NCBI GenBank assembly: GCA_013214065.1
Contig: JABSPK010000004.1
Span: forward strand, 124,001-188,000
Length of the DNA stretch: 64,000 nt
Origin: Flavobacteriaceae bacterium
GTDB lineage: Bacteria; Bacteroidota; Bacteroidia; Flavobacteriales; Flavobacteriaceae
Direction of reading: 5' to 3'
Both the position numbers and the translations under genes were made by a program. The notes under the pieces were generated by a model. The model was given only the letters and a program-made list of their open reading frames with translations. It was not told where the DNA came from and ran no database searches. Positions 1-8,653 of this stretch are shown here, piece by piece (position 1 is the first letter of the stretch; the number at the start of each line of letters is the position of its first letter).

Positions 1-462
1 GACTCCCAATCCGGCTTCGCTTCAAGGCAGCAGCGCGACTATGAAATAGACAATACGATCTTGGAGTTTTCTGCTGGACTCGAATTCAACTTCGTCGAAT
101 ACAACCTGCACAAGCTTGGTCCTGCCTTTACCCCATACCTTTATACCGGGGTAACCTATTTTAGATACGATTTTAACTATTTTGATGCCCAACAGGTACA
201 GAGTATTAACCAAAAAGATGGTAGTTTCGCGATTCCAATGACCATTGGGGCGAAATATCGCCTGAGCCAGTTTTTCATCTTAGGTGCTGAAATTGGCGCT
301 CGATACACTTTTACCGATAATTTGGATGGAAGTAATCCAGAAGGTTCTAACTTTGAGCAATTTAGATTTGGAAATGTGTTTAGTGACGATTGGTACGTGT
401 TCTCGGGTATAACCCTCACCTATACCTTTGGGCGCAAGCCATGTCAGGATTGTTTCGAATGA
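1..462 (+). CDS. C-terminal part of a DUF6089-like outer-membrane protein (5' end outside window)
   Basis: The reading frame is open from base 1, so the start lies upstream; 153 codons are visible. The sequence alternates aromatic/hydrophobic and polar residues like beta-barrel strands (TPYLYTGVTYFRYDF, GAKYRLSQFFILGAEIGARYTF, WYVFSGITLTYTFG) and ends in a cysteine-containing tail, RKPCQDCFE. This matches what I know of the DUF6089 family, which commonly precedes the isoprenyl transferase and bamA in Flavobacteriaceae. Its stop is one base from the uppS start, so it is probably co-transcribed with uppS-bamA. The assignment rests on C-terminal texture and gene order. The function is unknown, probably outer-membrane. 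Confidence 0.7.
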   Translation, partial: DSQSGFASRQQRDYEIDNTILEFSAGLEFNFVEYNLHKLGPAFTPYLYTGVTYFRYDFNYFDAQQVQSINQKDGSFAIPMTIGAKYRLSQFFILGAEIGARYTFTDNLDGSNPEGSNFEQFRFGNVFSDDWYVFSGITLTYTFGRKPCQDCFE

Positions 463-463
463 C

Positions 464-1204
464 ATGAACAGCCTTACCGACATCAACGAAGAAAGAATGC
501 CGAGGCATATCGCCATCATTATGGATGGCAATGGCCGTTGGGCGAAGCAACGCGGCAAACTTCGTGTTTTCGGGCATGAGAACGGGGTCAAGGCCGTACG
601 CCAAACCGTCGAGAACTGTGCCCGTCTGCGCGTGGGTTATCTTACCCTTTATGCCTTTTCGACCGAAAACTGGAACCGCCCCAAACTGGAGGTCGATACC
701 TTAATGCGCCTTTTGGTCACCTCGCTGCGAAAAGAACTGAAGACGCTGAACGAGAACAACATCAAGTTGAATGCTATAGGAAACATCGACTCCTTACCTG
801 CAAAGGCTTCCCAAGAGTTGAAAGAGGTCATCGCGAAAACGGCGACCAACTCCGGAACCACCTTGACACTGGCCTTGAGTTACGGTGCTAGGGAAGAGCT
901 GCGGTCGGCTGTTAAGGCTATCAGTACCAAAGTTAAAAATAATATAATTTCACCTGGGGATATTGACGATACCATTATTAATACTCATCTTTACACGCAT
1001 GACCTGCCCGATGTGGACTTGCTTATTCGAACAAGTGGTGAACATAGAATAAGCAATTTTTTATTATGGCAGATCGCATACGCTGAATTATATTTTATTG
1101 ACGTATTTTGGCCCGATTTTAGTGAGCAACATTTGGTAGACGCGATTATCAATTACCAGAATAGAGAACGACGATTTGGAAAAACAAGCGAACAACTCCA
1201 TTAA
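464..1204 (+). CDS. uppS: Isoprenyl transferase (di-trans,poly-cis-undecaprenyl-diphosphate synthase)
   Basis: This cis-prenyltransferase condenses farnesyl-PP with isopentenyl-PP to make the undecaprenyl carrier for peptidoglycan and polysaccharide export. The 246-residue protein is of normal family length. It carries the N-terminal MDGNGRWAK motif with the catalytic Asp, LTLYAFSTENW near residue 70, and the C-terminal RTSGEHRISNFLLWQ motif that binds the second substrate. The ATG at 464 is chosen because it follows the upstream stop directly; an in-frame frame extension upstream would run inside the previous gene. The 3' third is visibly AT-richer than the 5' part. The end overlaps the start of bamA, suggesting coupled translation. 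Confidence 0.95.
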   Translation: MNSLTDINEERMPRHIAIIMDGNGRWAKQRGKLRVFGHENGVKAVRQTVENCARLRVGYLTLYAFSTENWNRPKLEVDTLMRLLVTSLRKELKTLNENNIKLNAIGNIDSLPAKASQELKEVIAKTATNSGTTLTLALSYGAREELRSAVKAISTKVKNNIISPGDIDDTIINTHLYTHDLPDVDLLIRTSGEHRISNFLLWQIAYAELYFIDVFWPDFSEQHLVDAIINYQNRERRFGKTSEQLH

Positions 1205-3821
1205 AGGCTTAACAAAGGCAACTTCATATTTTAGACTTCTACTCCTTCTTTTAATCATTGTCCAAGCAACTTACGCACAGGAAACCTCCTATGACGCTGG
1301 AAAGAAGTATATTTTAGGAGGACTTGAAGTTACCGGTCTTCAAAGTTACAATGAGCAAACCGTAAAGACATATACCGGCTTGAGGGTGGGGCAGCCCATT
1401 ACCATACCGGGTGAGGAAATCAGCGCCGTAATCAAAAAATTATGGGGTCTCGAACTCTTCAGCGATGTCTCTATGTACCAGACCAAGGTCGAGGGCGATA
1501 AGATCTTTCTTGAATTGAACATCCTCGAACGGCCTACCTTATCCAATGTCACCGTTTATGGGGTCAAGAAGCGTAAGGTTCAGGGTATCCTCGATGATAC
1601 GGATTTGAAAAAAGGCAAAAAAATCACTGAAAGTCTTATTGCGAACACCAAAGGCTATTTGGAAAACAAATACCGCAAACAAGGGTATTTGAATACCCGG
1701 GTCACCATAGCGACGGCCAAGGATACCTCAGGTACGAACTCCGAAAGTATGGTCATCAACGTCAACAAGGGCGACAAGGTGAAAATCAAAAGCATTACGT
1801 TCGAAGGCAACGATAAGTTATCTGCCAAACGCTTGCGTAAGGCGATGAAGAATACCAAGAAAAAGAAGTTCTACCGCTTTTGGAAGAAATCGAAGTACAT
1901 CGAGGCCGACTACGAAGAAGATCTGTCGAATCTCGTCGATGCCTATGCCGAACGTGGGTATCGTGATGCCCGGATCTTATCGGACACTTTCGTCAAGATC
2001 GACGACAACAACATCGCCTTGAAACTCAAGGTCGAGGAAGGGGATAGGTACTATTTCGGAAACATCGATTTTGTTGGAAATTCGGTCTATTCAGACCGTA
2101 TCCTTTCCCAAGTACTCGGAATCAACAAAGGGGATACCTATAATGGGGTCTTATTGAAAAAGCGGATCGCCGACGATACCAAACCGGACGCTGAGGATGT
2201 GACCAACCTTTATCAGAACAACGGATATCTATTCTCCAGTATCAATCCGGTCGAGGTTTCGGCAGTCAATGATACCATCGATTTTGAAATCAGGATCATC
2301 GAGGGTAAGGAAACATTTTTAGATCACGTAACTGTAGTAGGTAACGACAAGACCAACGACCATGTGATCTTCCGTGAATTGCGTACGCGTCCCGGACAGA
2401 AATACAGCAAAGACAATATCGTACGAAGTGTTCGTGAATTGGGACAACTTGGGTTTTTCGATGCCGAACAGATCGTACCCGATATCGAGAATCCAGATCC
2501 GAACTCAGGTACGGTCGATATCAAATACAGCTTGGTCGAAGCCGGTTCGAGTCAGATAGAATTGCAGGGAGGCTACGGTGGTGGCGGATTTATCGGAACT
2601 CTGGGACTATCGTTCAATAACTTCTCCTTTCAGAATATATTCAATGGGGAAGCTTATAAACCGGTACCTATGGGTGATGGGCAGACCTTCTCGCTCCGCT
2701 TGCAGGCCAGTAGGACCTTTAGGGTCTATAGTTTGAATTTCGCCGAGCCATGGTTGGGGGGGAAGAAACCGGTCCGTTTCAATCTTTCCTTCTCGAGAAC
2801 ACAACAATTCGCCTCGAATTTCAATGGGCAAGGGCAGATCGATGTCGATAAGGACCGTGGTTTCTCCATTACCGGGGTTACCGCCGGATTGGCGAAACGG
2901 GTGCAATGGCCTGACGATTACTTTACGATTTCCCACTCTTTGGGCTATCAATTGTACGAGTTCAACGATTATAATATCGGACTCTTCAATTTCGGTAACG
3001 GAACCTCGAACTCCCTAGCCTACACCATCGGTATTTCAAGAAGTTCGCAAGGTCCGAGTCGGATTTTCCCGTTGACCGGGTCAAACTTCGAGATTACCGC
3101 CAAGTTTACCCCGCCCTATTCCTTGTTCGGTAGTAAGGATTTCAAGGCGATTTCGGATGAAATCGATGAAATCGTGGAAAATGCCAATGGGCAACCGTTG
3201 AATTCGGTCGATACCAACAGATTACAGGAATTGGAGGAAGAGCGCTTTAAATGGCTCGAATACTACAAAATCAAATTCCGTGGTGATTGGTACACCCGTT
3301 TGGTAGATAAGTTGGTATTGCGTACCAATGCCGAGTTTGGGTTCTTGGGTAATTACAACAACGATATCGGTGACGTACCCTTCGAGCGCTTTTTCGTCGG
3401 AGGTGACGGCTTGGGGAACTTTACCCTGGACGGCCGTGATGTCATCCAGTTACGAGGGTACGATAACAGTTCGTTGACCCCTTTTAGTGTGAATCCGATT
3501 ACCGGAAGGCAAGAACAAGACGGAGGAACCATCTACAACAAATTCTCACTCGAATTGCGTTACCCCTTGACTTTAAAACCTTCGGCTTCCATCTACGTCC
3601 AATCTTTTATCGAGGCAGGAAACGCCTTCAACAATTTTAGTGACTTTAATCCGTTTCAGTTAAAGAGATCTGCTGGAATGGGGCTACGTATTTTTATGCC
3701 AGCGTTCGGACTTCTAGGTATCGATTTTGGGTATGGGTTTGACGAAGACCTGCGACCACAGTCGATCGGACAAGGACCTAGCGGTTGGCAAACCCACTTC
3801 ATCATAGGTCAACGATTTTAA
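1176..3821 (+). CDS. bamA: Outer-membrane protein assembly factor BamA
   Basis: This is the core of the BAM machine that inserts beta-barrel proteins into the outer membrane. It has a signal peptide (hydrophobic LLLLLLIIVQ, cleavage after TYAQ). About 400 residues of POTRA repeats follow (for example YILGGLEVTGLQSYNE, VKIKSITFEGNDKLSAKRLRK, YYFGNIDFVGNSVYSD, FLDHVTVVGNDKTND). The rest is an Omp85 barrel ending in ...HFIIGQRF, with the terminal Phe typical of outer-membrane proteins. At 881 aa it fits the Bacteroidetes family. The only usable in-frame start ahead of the signal peptide is a TTG at 1176, which overlaps uppS by 29 bp, so start confidence is moderate. ompH-like chaperone genes follow, a classic association. 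Confidence 0.95.
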   Translation: MEKQANNSIKGLTKATSYFRLLLLLLIIVQATYAQETSYDAGKKYILGGLEVTGLQSYNEQTVKTYTGLRVGQPITIPGEEISAVIKKLWGLELFSDVSMYQTKVEGDKIFLELNILERPTLSNVTVYGVKKRKVQGILDDTDLKKGKKITESLIANTKGYLENKYRKQGYLNTRVTIATAKDTSGTNSESMVINVNKGDKVKIKSITFEGNDKLSAKRLRKAMKNTKKKKFYRFWKKSKYIEADYEEDLSNLVDAYAERGYRDARILSDTFVKIDDNNIALKLKVEEGDRYYFGNIDFVGNSVYSDRILSQVLGINKGDTYNGVLLKKRIADDTKPDAEDVTNLYQNNGYLFSSINPVEVSAVNDTIDFEIRIIEGKETFLDHVTVVGNDKTNDHVIFRELRTRPGQKYSKDNIVRSVRELGQLGFFDAEQIVPDIENPDPNSGTVDIKYSLVEAGSSQIELQGGYGGGGFIGTLGLSFNNFSFQNIFNGEAYKPVPMGDGQTFSLRLQASRTFRVYSLNFAEPWLGGKKPVRFNLSFSRTQQFASNFNGQGQIDVDKDRGFSITGVTAGLAKRVQWPDDYFTISHSLGYQLYEFNDYNIGLFNFGNGTSNSLAYTIGISRSSQGPSRIFPLTGSNFEITAKFTPPYSLFGSKDFKAISDEIDEIVENANGQPLNSVDTNRLQELEEERFKWLEYYKIKFRGDWYTRLVDKLVLRTNAEFGFLGNYNNDIGDVPFERFFVGGDGLGNFTLDGRDVIQLRGYDNSSLTPFSVNPITGRQEQDGGTIYNKFSLELRYPLTLKPSASIYVQSFIEAGNAFNNFSDFNPFQLKRSAGMGLRIFMPAFGLLGIDFGYGFDEDLRPQSIGQGPSGWQTHFIIGQRF

Positions 3822-3871
3822 CCTTATAGAAATTCATGTAAATTGTAAGCAACTGATTGTTAGTAGTTTGC

Positions 3872-3879
3872 TATTTTTG
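3872..3879 (+). promoter_or_regulatory. Putative -7 promoter element upstream of the ompH-like pair
   Basis: TATTTTTG matches the Bacteroidetes -7 consensus TANNTTTG and lies 36 bp before the first ompH-like start, in the 94-bp gap after bamA. No TTTG sits at the usual ~19-bp spacing upstream, so only the -7 half is supported. Confidence 0.4.
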
Positions 3880-3915
3880 GCATGATATTTTCTATACAAA
3901 TAGCGGAAACATAAA

Positions 3916-4746
3916 ATGAAGACCAAGGGGCTTTTAGTTTTGACCATTTTGGTTTGTTCCATGCAGGTAATGGCACAACGTGGCGTACGGATCGGGTATG
4001 TCGATATGGAGTATATTTTGGAAAATGTCGAAGAATATCGGGATGCCACTGCGCAACTGAATGCCAAAGCTTCCAAATGGAAGCAAGAGATCGAATTGAA
4101 ATTGAGTACGATCGAGCAGATGAAGAAAGATCTGATGGCCGAAAAAGTACTCTTGACCGATGAGTTGATCGCTGAACGGGAAGAAGAGATCCAGATTCTC
4201 GAAACCGAGGTGCTTGACTACCAACAAGATCGTTTCGGCCCGCAAGGTGATTTGGTGTTGCAAAAGCGGTTGTTGGTGCAGCCGATTCAAGATCAGGTCT
4301 TTGTTGAGGTGCAGAAAATCGGTAAAAACAAGAGGTACGACTTTATTTTTGATAAATCTGCCGATGTCGTTATGTTGTATTCCGAAAAAAGGCACGATAT
4401 TAGCGACCTCGTTTTAAGGGAGATAGGGCGAACCAGAAAGGTGAGCAAGTCGAACAAAGAGCAAAAATTGAATAACAGGCTGAAGGAATTCCAAGAACAG
4501 GAAGCCGAAACCGACAAAGAAATAAGCGAGGCGCTCCAAGAACGTCGCGATAAGGCGAAAGCCAGCAAAGATGAAAAGGCGAAAGCCTTAGCAGATCGAA
4601 GGGCCGAACAGTTGCGACTGCGTGAAGAACGGAAAAAGGCCTACGAAGAACGAAGGAAGAAGTTGCTGGAAGAACGGGAGGCCAAAAGAAAGGCGAAACA
4701 AGAAGAACGCGCTAAAGAACAAGCAAAGGATACTGTAAATCAGTGA
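3916..4746 (+). CDS. OmpH/Skp-family periplasmic chaperone with long charged C-terminal extension
   Basis: The signal peptide (MKTKGLLVLTILVCSMQVMAQ) is followed by an OmpH/Skp domain: the strand IGYVDMEYILENVEEY, long coiled-coil helices (KWKQEIELKLSTIEQMKKDL onward), and the returning strand YDFIFDKSADVVMLYS near residues 138-155. Skp proteins hold unfolded outer-membrane proteins for BamA. At 276 aa it exceeds the usual ~170. The last ~105 residues are an almost uninterrupted Lys/Arg/Glu helix (KAKASKDEKAKALADRRAEQ and similar), probably an extended coiled coil. It directly follows bamA and precedes a second, standard-length paralogue. Confidence 0.9.
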   Translation: MKTKGLLVLTILVCSMQVMAQRGVRIGYVDMEYILENVEEYRDATAQLNAKASKWKQEIELKLSTIEQMKKDLMAEKVLLTDELIAEREEEIQILETEVLDYQQDRFGPQGDLVLQKRLLVQPIQDQVFVEVQKIGKNKRYDFIFDKSADVVMLYSEKRHDISDLVLREIGRTRKVSKSNKEQKLNNRLKEFQEQEAETDKEISEALQERRDKAKASKDEKAKALADRRAEQLRLREERKKAYEERRKKLLEEREAKRKAKQEERAKEQAKDTVNQ

Positions 4747-4795
4747 AGATAACTAAACACGAAATTTAACACTCAAATTTAAGTTACTTAGAATT

Positions 4796-5305
4796 ATGAA
4801 AAATGTAAAGAGAATCGTTTTGGCGATCGTGATGGTGGTGGCGATGACTGGTTTTGTGAATGCCCAAAGTAAGGTAGCACATATCGATGTCAATAAATTA
4901 TTGCAGGAGATGCCTGAGATGAAGGCAGCCCAGGCCGAGCTCAAGAAGCTTCAAGAAAGCTATCGTGCCGATTTGGAAAGCAGCATGACCGAGCTTCAGA
5001 ACAAATACACCCAATATTCGAACGAAGCGCCATCAAAGTCTAAAGAAGAAAACGACAAAAGGGCTTTGGAACTCCAAGGTTTCGATAAGAATATCAAGGA
5101 TGCCGAAACGGCAGCATTACAAGAAATGCAGAAAAAGCAATCCGAGTTGTTCGCCCCGATTTCCGAAAAGGCCAAAACGGCTATTGAAAAAGTCGCCGCG
5201 GCCCAAGGGTTCGATTATGTGATCGATGCTTCGCAAGGAGGGGGTCTGATCGTCGCCAAGGGTAAAGATCTACTTCCTGAAGTAAAGCAGGAACTCGGAT
5301 TCTAA
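4796..5305 (+). CDS. OmpH/Skp-family periplasmic chaperone
   Basis: This is a standard-size Skp-like protein (169 aa). It has the signal peptide MKNVKRIVLAIVMVVAMTGFVNAQ, the beta strand SKVAHIDVNKLLQEMPEM, a helical hairpin rich in Lys/Glu/Gln (residues ~45-125), and the closing strand FDYVIDASQGGGLIVAKG. It should act as a soluble periplasmic chaperone for outer-membrane proteins passing to BamA. It lies 49 bp after the longer paralogue, probably in the same transcript, and is followed at once by an intrinsic terminator that closes the unit. Confidence 0.93.
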   Translation: MKNVKRIVLAIVMVVAMTGFVNAQSKVAHIDVNKLLQEMPEMKAAQAELKKLQESYRADLESSMTELQNKYTQYSNEAPSKSKEENDKRALELQGFDKNIKDAETAALQEMQKKQSELFAPISEKAKTAIEKVAAAQGFDYVIDASQGGGLIVAKGKDLLPEVKQELGF

Positions 5306-5326
5306 TCCGGATTGCCTAAAAAAACC

Positions 5327-5361
5327 AAAACCGTTCTTACCTTAGTAGGGACGGTTTTTTT
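5327..5361 (+). terminator. Rho-independent terminator after the ompH-like pair
   Basis: A perfect 8-bp stem, AAAACCGT (5327-5334) and ACGGTTTT (5351-5358), with a 16-nt loop and a T run to 5361. The T run directly touches the murI start codon at 5362. Confidence 0.8.
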
Positions 5362-6156
5362 ATGTCGATGAGTGAACAACCGATAGGACTTTTTGATTCA
5401 GGACTTGGGGGTACGTCGATTTGGCGCGAAATCGTCGAACGCATGCCCGACGAGCGCACCATTTATCTGGCCGATAGCGCCAACGCGCCTTATGGCCTCC
5501 GTTCCAAAACCCGCATTCGTGAATTGGCAGTCAAGAACACCGAATATCTGCTGGCCCAAAACTGCAAAATCATCGTTGTGGCCTGCAATACGGCCACTAC
5601 CAATGCCATCTCCTTTTTGCGTGAGCGTTTCGATTTGCCCTTTATCGGAATCGAACCGGCCATAAAACCGGCCGCTTTGGGTACGAAAACCAAGAAAGTC
5701 GGGGTATTGGCGACCAAGGGTACCCTCAGCAGCGAACTTTTTCACCGAACGGCCACGACCCATGCGGCCGAAATCGAGATCATCGAACAAGAAGGGACCG
5801 GATTGGTCGAGCTGATCGAGGCCGGACAATGGGCCTCCGAAAAAACCAAGGTCCTATTGGAAAGCTACGTGCGACCCATGGTCGAAAACGGGATCGACAC
5901 CTTGGTTTTGGGATGCACCCACTATCCTTACCTTATTCCGTTATTGCAAAAGCTTTTGCCGCCATCGGTGCGGATCATCGACTCTGGTTCGGCAGTGGCC
6001 AAACAGACCCAAAACGTGCTCCAACGGCACGACTTGTTGAGCCCGACCCGTTCGCAAGGTGGCGATAGGCACCGCTTGTACACCAATTCGGTCATCGAGC
6101 CGTTGAAAGCATTGGTTTCCGATCAGGAGGTCCATGTGGGTTTTCTCGAATTTTAA
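5362..6156 (+). CDS. murI: Glutamate racemase
   Basis: This enzyme interconverts L- and D-glutamate to supply D-Glu for peptidoglycan. The 264-residue protein has the N-terminal IGLFDSGLGGTSIW motif and both catalytic cysteines: Cys75 in VACNTATTNA and Cys185 in LGCTHYPYL. The start is ATG at 5362, immediately after the T run of the preceding terminator; a second ATG two codons on (5368) is the alternative. Either way there is essentially no leader downstream of the hairpin. It is convergent with folA, one base between the stops. Confidence 0.95.
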   Translation: MSMSEQPIGLFDSGLGGTSIWREIVERMPDERTIYLADSANAPYGLRSKTRIRELAVKNTEYLLAQNCKIIVVACNTATTNAISFLRERFDLPFIGIEPAIKPAALGTKTKKVGVLATKGTLSSELFHRTATTHAAEIEIIEQEGTGLVELIEAGQWASEKTKVLLESYVRPMVENGIDTLVLGCTHYPYLIPLLQKLLPPSVRIIDSGSAVAKQTQNVLQRHDLLSPTRSQGGDRHRLYTNSVIEPLKALVSDQEVHVGFLEF

Positions 6157-6157
6157 G

Positions 6158-6649
6158 CTATTTCCTTACGTAAGTGAGGTACGTAAAATCGTGGGCATGT
6201 GCTCCATCTTTAGGATGGTATTCTTCATGCACCAACTCCCAATCAGCCAAATCGATTTCAGGGAAAAACGTATCGGCCTCAAATTGGGCGTGTACCCGGG
6301 TCAACTCGATCTTTGTCGCGAAAGGTAAGGCGAGGCGATAAATCTCACCCCCTCCGATGATATAGGCTTTGTCATCGTTTTCGGCTAAGGCCAAGGCGGC
6401 CTTCAATGAATGTACCATGGTGCATTCGAATTTCGGCCGGTATCCTTTTTCACGGGTAATGGCAATATGCTCGCGTTTGGGCAAGGCCCGCGGAAAGCTC
6501 TCCAAGGTCTTTCTACCCATAATGATCTTGTGTCCGGTGGTCAAGGCTTTGAAACGCTTGAAGTCATCAGGTAAATGCCAAGGTAGGTCGTTGTTGATGC
6601 CTAGGGCGTTGTTTTCAGCCGCTGCGGCGATAAGGATCAATTCACTCAC
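6158..6649 (-). CDS. folA: Dihydrofolate reductase
   Basis: This enzyme reduces dihydrofolate to tetrahydrofolate with NADPH, regenerating the folate used up by ThyA (16.5-17.3 kb). The 163 residues show the usual landmarks: ILIAAAAENNALGINNDLPWHLPDD with the active-site acidic residue, KIIMGRKTLESF, and the cofactor-binding AYIIGGGEIYRLAL. The start codon is GTG, overlapping the stop of the upstream 2TM gene as GTGA, which points to translational coupling. Size and motifs are normal. Confidence 0.96.
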   Translation of the reverse strand: MSELILIAAAAENNALGINNDLPWHLPDDFKRFKALTTGHKIIMGRKTLESFPRALPKREHIAITREKGYRPKFECTMVHSLKAALALAENDDKAYIIGGGEIYRLALPFATKIELTRVHAQFEADTFFPEIDLADWELVHEEYHPKDGAHAHDFTYLTYVRK

Positions 6650-7035
6650 TCCTCTTTTTTTTTATTGACGTTCGAAATTGGGAACTCGGTCTCGATTTCT
6701 TTCTGAAGGGTACTGATGCGTTGCTTCTGCTTGGCAACTAATTTTTCGCGTTGGCGCCGTTCCCATTCCTTGCCAAGGAACTTTTGGGTGACGAATACAT
6801 TGAAGGCATGCATGGCGAACAAAAAGGCCCAAAAGGTTATCGCCCAAACGAACCAGTCGTACGATTCGCCATACTTCAAAATCTTATTGATGAGCACCAA
6901 AAAAACGCTGCCGATCAAAAACACCACGAAATGGGTATACAACCGTTTTTTTTGCCGAATCCGTTTTTGGGCATGCTCCAACAGCTCGTGTTGCTCGCGG
7001 TCGACTTCGGTTTCGGGCTTATTTTTTGAGAACAT
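6646..7035 (-). CDS. Small 2TM-domain membrane protein
   Basis: The 129-residue protein has a charged N-terminus (HAQKRIRQKKRLYTHFVVF), then two hydrophobic helices (FVVFLIGSVFLVLINKIL and WAITFWAFLFAMHAFNVFV) separated by a short loop, then a basic/acidic C-terminal helix (EWERRQREKLVAKQKQ). This is the layout of the 2TM domain family, whose members occur alone or joined to histidine kinases in Bacteroidetes. The ATG at 7035 is preferred over an upstream one at 7110 because it starts right before the conserved region and avoids running into the divergent gene. Its stop overlaps the folA start. Function unknown. Confidence 0.8.
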   Translation of the reverse strand: MFSKNKPETEVDREQHELLEHAQKRIRQKKRLYTHFVVFLIGSVFLVLINKILKYGESYDWFVWAITFWAFLFAMHAFNVFVTQKFLGKEWERRQREKLVAKQKQRISTLQKEIETEFPISNVNKKKEE

Positions 7036-7089
7036 TTGGCCTATCTTTAACAACAAAGATAACCGAAATGGATAGGAATAGTTACTGCT

Positions 7090-8175
7090 GTGGATAGGGT
7101 CCGCGATCAATTTCCGGCCTTACGACATGGTATTTATGCCAATACTCCGGCATCGGGCTTGCTGTACGACGACCTTTTGGAATGGCGACAATCACATGAA
7201 TTGGACCAGTTGGTTTCAGGGAGTGAGCATTTCGCCGAGTGTCTGGAGACCATTGAAACCACACGTCATACCGTAGCGCGTTGTTTTAATGCCATGGTCG
7301 AGGGGGTTTCCTTGGTTCCTAATTTCAGTATCGGAATGAACCTGCTGATGGAAAACCAGCCCGGCTCACAGCGGGTATTGTTGGTCGAAGATGATTATCC
7401 TTCAGTGAATTGGCCTTTTGAAGATCGGGGTTTCGACATCGAATACGTGAAGGTTTCGACCGATTTCGAAGATGAAATCGCAAAGAAACTTCGAACGGAC
7501 CATTTCGATATCCTAGCGTTAAGCGTGGTGCAATGGTTGAACGGGGTTTTGGTCGACCTAGATTTTATTGCCGGTTTGAAAACCGAATTCCCTGATTTGT
7601 TGATCATCGGCGACGGCACCCAATTTTGTGGGATGTTCCCATTCAATTTCAACGCTTCCGGCTTTGACGTGCTGGGGGCCAGTGGGTATAAATGGATGCT
7701 TGGGGGCTACGGCTGTGGTTTCCTATTGATCAAACCTTCGGCCATGGCTCGGTTCACACCGAGATCGGTCGGTTTTGGTTCCGTAGTGGGTGATATGGAC
7801 AAAAGGGAAGGGATGACCCTCTCAAACCGATTGGAACCGGGGCATTTGAATGCCCAATGTTTCGGAAGTATGGACTTCTCCCTGAAATTCATGGAAAAAA
7901 TCGGTTTAACGAAAATCGGGGACCACAATACCGAATTGTCACGAATACTCAAAGAGACCCTTGCCGCGATGGGATTGATAGAAGATTCCGTGGTGTCCCG
8001 TACCGCCCACAGTACCATCTTTAGTATTACCAATGAGAACGATCGATACCGCGCATTAAGACGCAATGATGTGGTTTGTTCGCTTCGTGGAGGTAGAATT
8101 CGGGTCGGTTTTCATTTTTATAACACCTTTGACGAGATCGACCGCTTGGTGAAGATTCTTAAAAAATTGGATTGA
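7090..8175 (+). CDS. Class-V aminotransferase-fold PLP enzyme
   Basis: This is a fold-type I PLP enzyme of the class-V family (cysteine desulfurase / isopenicillin N epimerase / kynureninase-like), 361 aa. The PLP lysine is in GASGYKWMLGGYGCGFL, preceded by the cofactor-binding Asp region LLIIGDGTQFCGMFPF. The N-terminus HGIYANTPASGLL resembles the usual 'YLNxAxxG' entry. No cysteine-desulfurase active-site loop can be recognised, so the substrate is not assigned. The start is GTG at 7090, 54 bp from the divergent 2TM gene. This gene type often sits beside folA/2TM genes in related bacteria, but no pathway follows from that. Confidence 0.82.
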   Translation: MDRVRDQFPALRHGIYANTPASGLLYDDLLEWRQSHELDQLVSGSEHFAECLETIETTRHTVARCFNAMVEGVSLVPNFSIGMNLLMENQPGSQRVLLVEDDYPSVNWPFEDRGFDIEYVKVSTDFEDEIAKKLRTDHFDILALSVVQWLNGVLVDLDFIAGLKTEFPDLLIIGDGTQFCGMFPFNFNASGFDVLGASGYKWMLGGYGCGFLLIKPSAMARFTPRSVGFGSVVGDMDKREGMTLSNRLEPGHLNAQCFGSMDFSLKFMEKIGLTKIGDHNTELSRILKETLAAMGLIEDSVVSRTAHSTIFSITNENDRYRALRRNDVVCSLRGGRIRVGFHFYNTFDEIDRLVKILKKLD

Positions 8176-8330
8176 GTTGAATGTTAGGGTAAAAATCCTA
8201 CGCTTTTTTGCCAAAGTCAACAATTCGTAATCCATATTTTACCAAATTGATAATTCGAACGTAACCTATTGACAGCTAATTGTTTTATGATTTGCTTTGT
8301 CCCTTAATTTAGTTTGAAAATTAGTTTACC

Positions 8331-8627
8331 ATGGCAATTAAAAAACAGTATTTGAAAAGCAAGCCCGTTTGTAAAGTAACCTTTACCGTACCGGCAGAAG
8401 AAGCGAAGAAAGTCGCCGTTGTTGGTGATTTCAACAACTGGAACCCAAAAGGGAGCACCTTGAAGAAATTGAAGAACGGCACATTTAAAGGAACTTTCGA
8501 TCTACCGAAAGAGAACTCCTTTGAATTTCGATACCTGATCGATAATACCTACGTCAACGAAGCTGAGGCCGATAGCTATCAGTGGAATGACTACGCCGGC
8601 GCCGAAAACGCCGTTTTGGTACTTTAA
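8331..8627 (+). CDS. CBM48 (isoamylase N-terminal-like) domain protein
   Basis: This is a single small beta-sandwich domain of 98 residues. It shows the CBM48 / AMPK glycogen-binding signature: VTFTVPAEEAKKVAVVGDFNNWNP, then GTFKGTFDLPKENSFEFRYLIDNTYVNE. In AMPK beta subunits the Trp in FNNWNP-like motifs contacts glucan. There is no catalytic domain and no signal peptide, so it is a free cytoplasmic carbohydrate-binding domain, role unknown. The 155-bp gap upstream is AT-rich and probably contains its promoter. It is convergent with the DUF427/egt operon, and a hairpin without a T run (8646-8665) lies between. Confidence 0.85.
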   Translation: MAIKKQYLKSKPVCKVTFTVPAEEAKKVAVVGDFNNWNPKGSTLKKLKNGTFKGTFDLPKENSFEFRYLIDNTYVNEAEADSYQWNDYAGAENAVLVL

Positions 8628-8653
8628 GTGGACGAATCGGTCATCATCGAGGT

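Noticed and set aside
2607-2951. 114-codon antisense frame inside bamA
   Set aside because: Shadow of the bamA reading frame; no start context or family features, and the plus strand is clearly coding.
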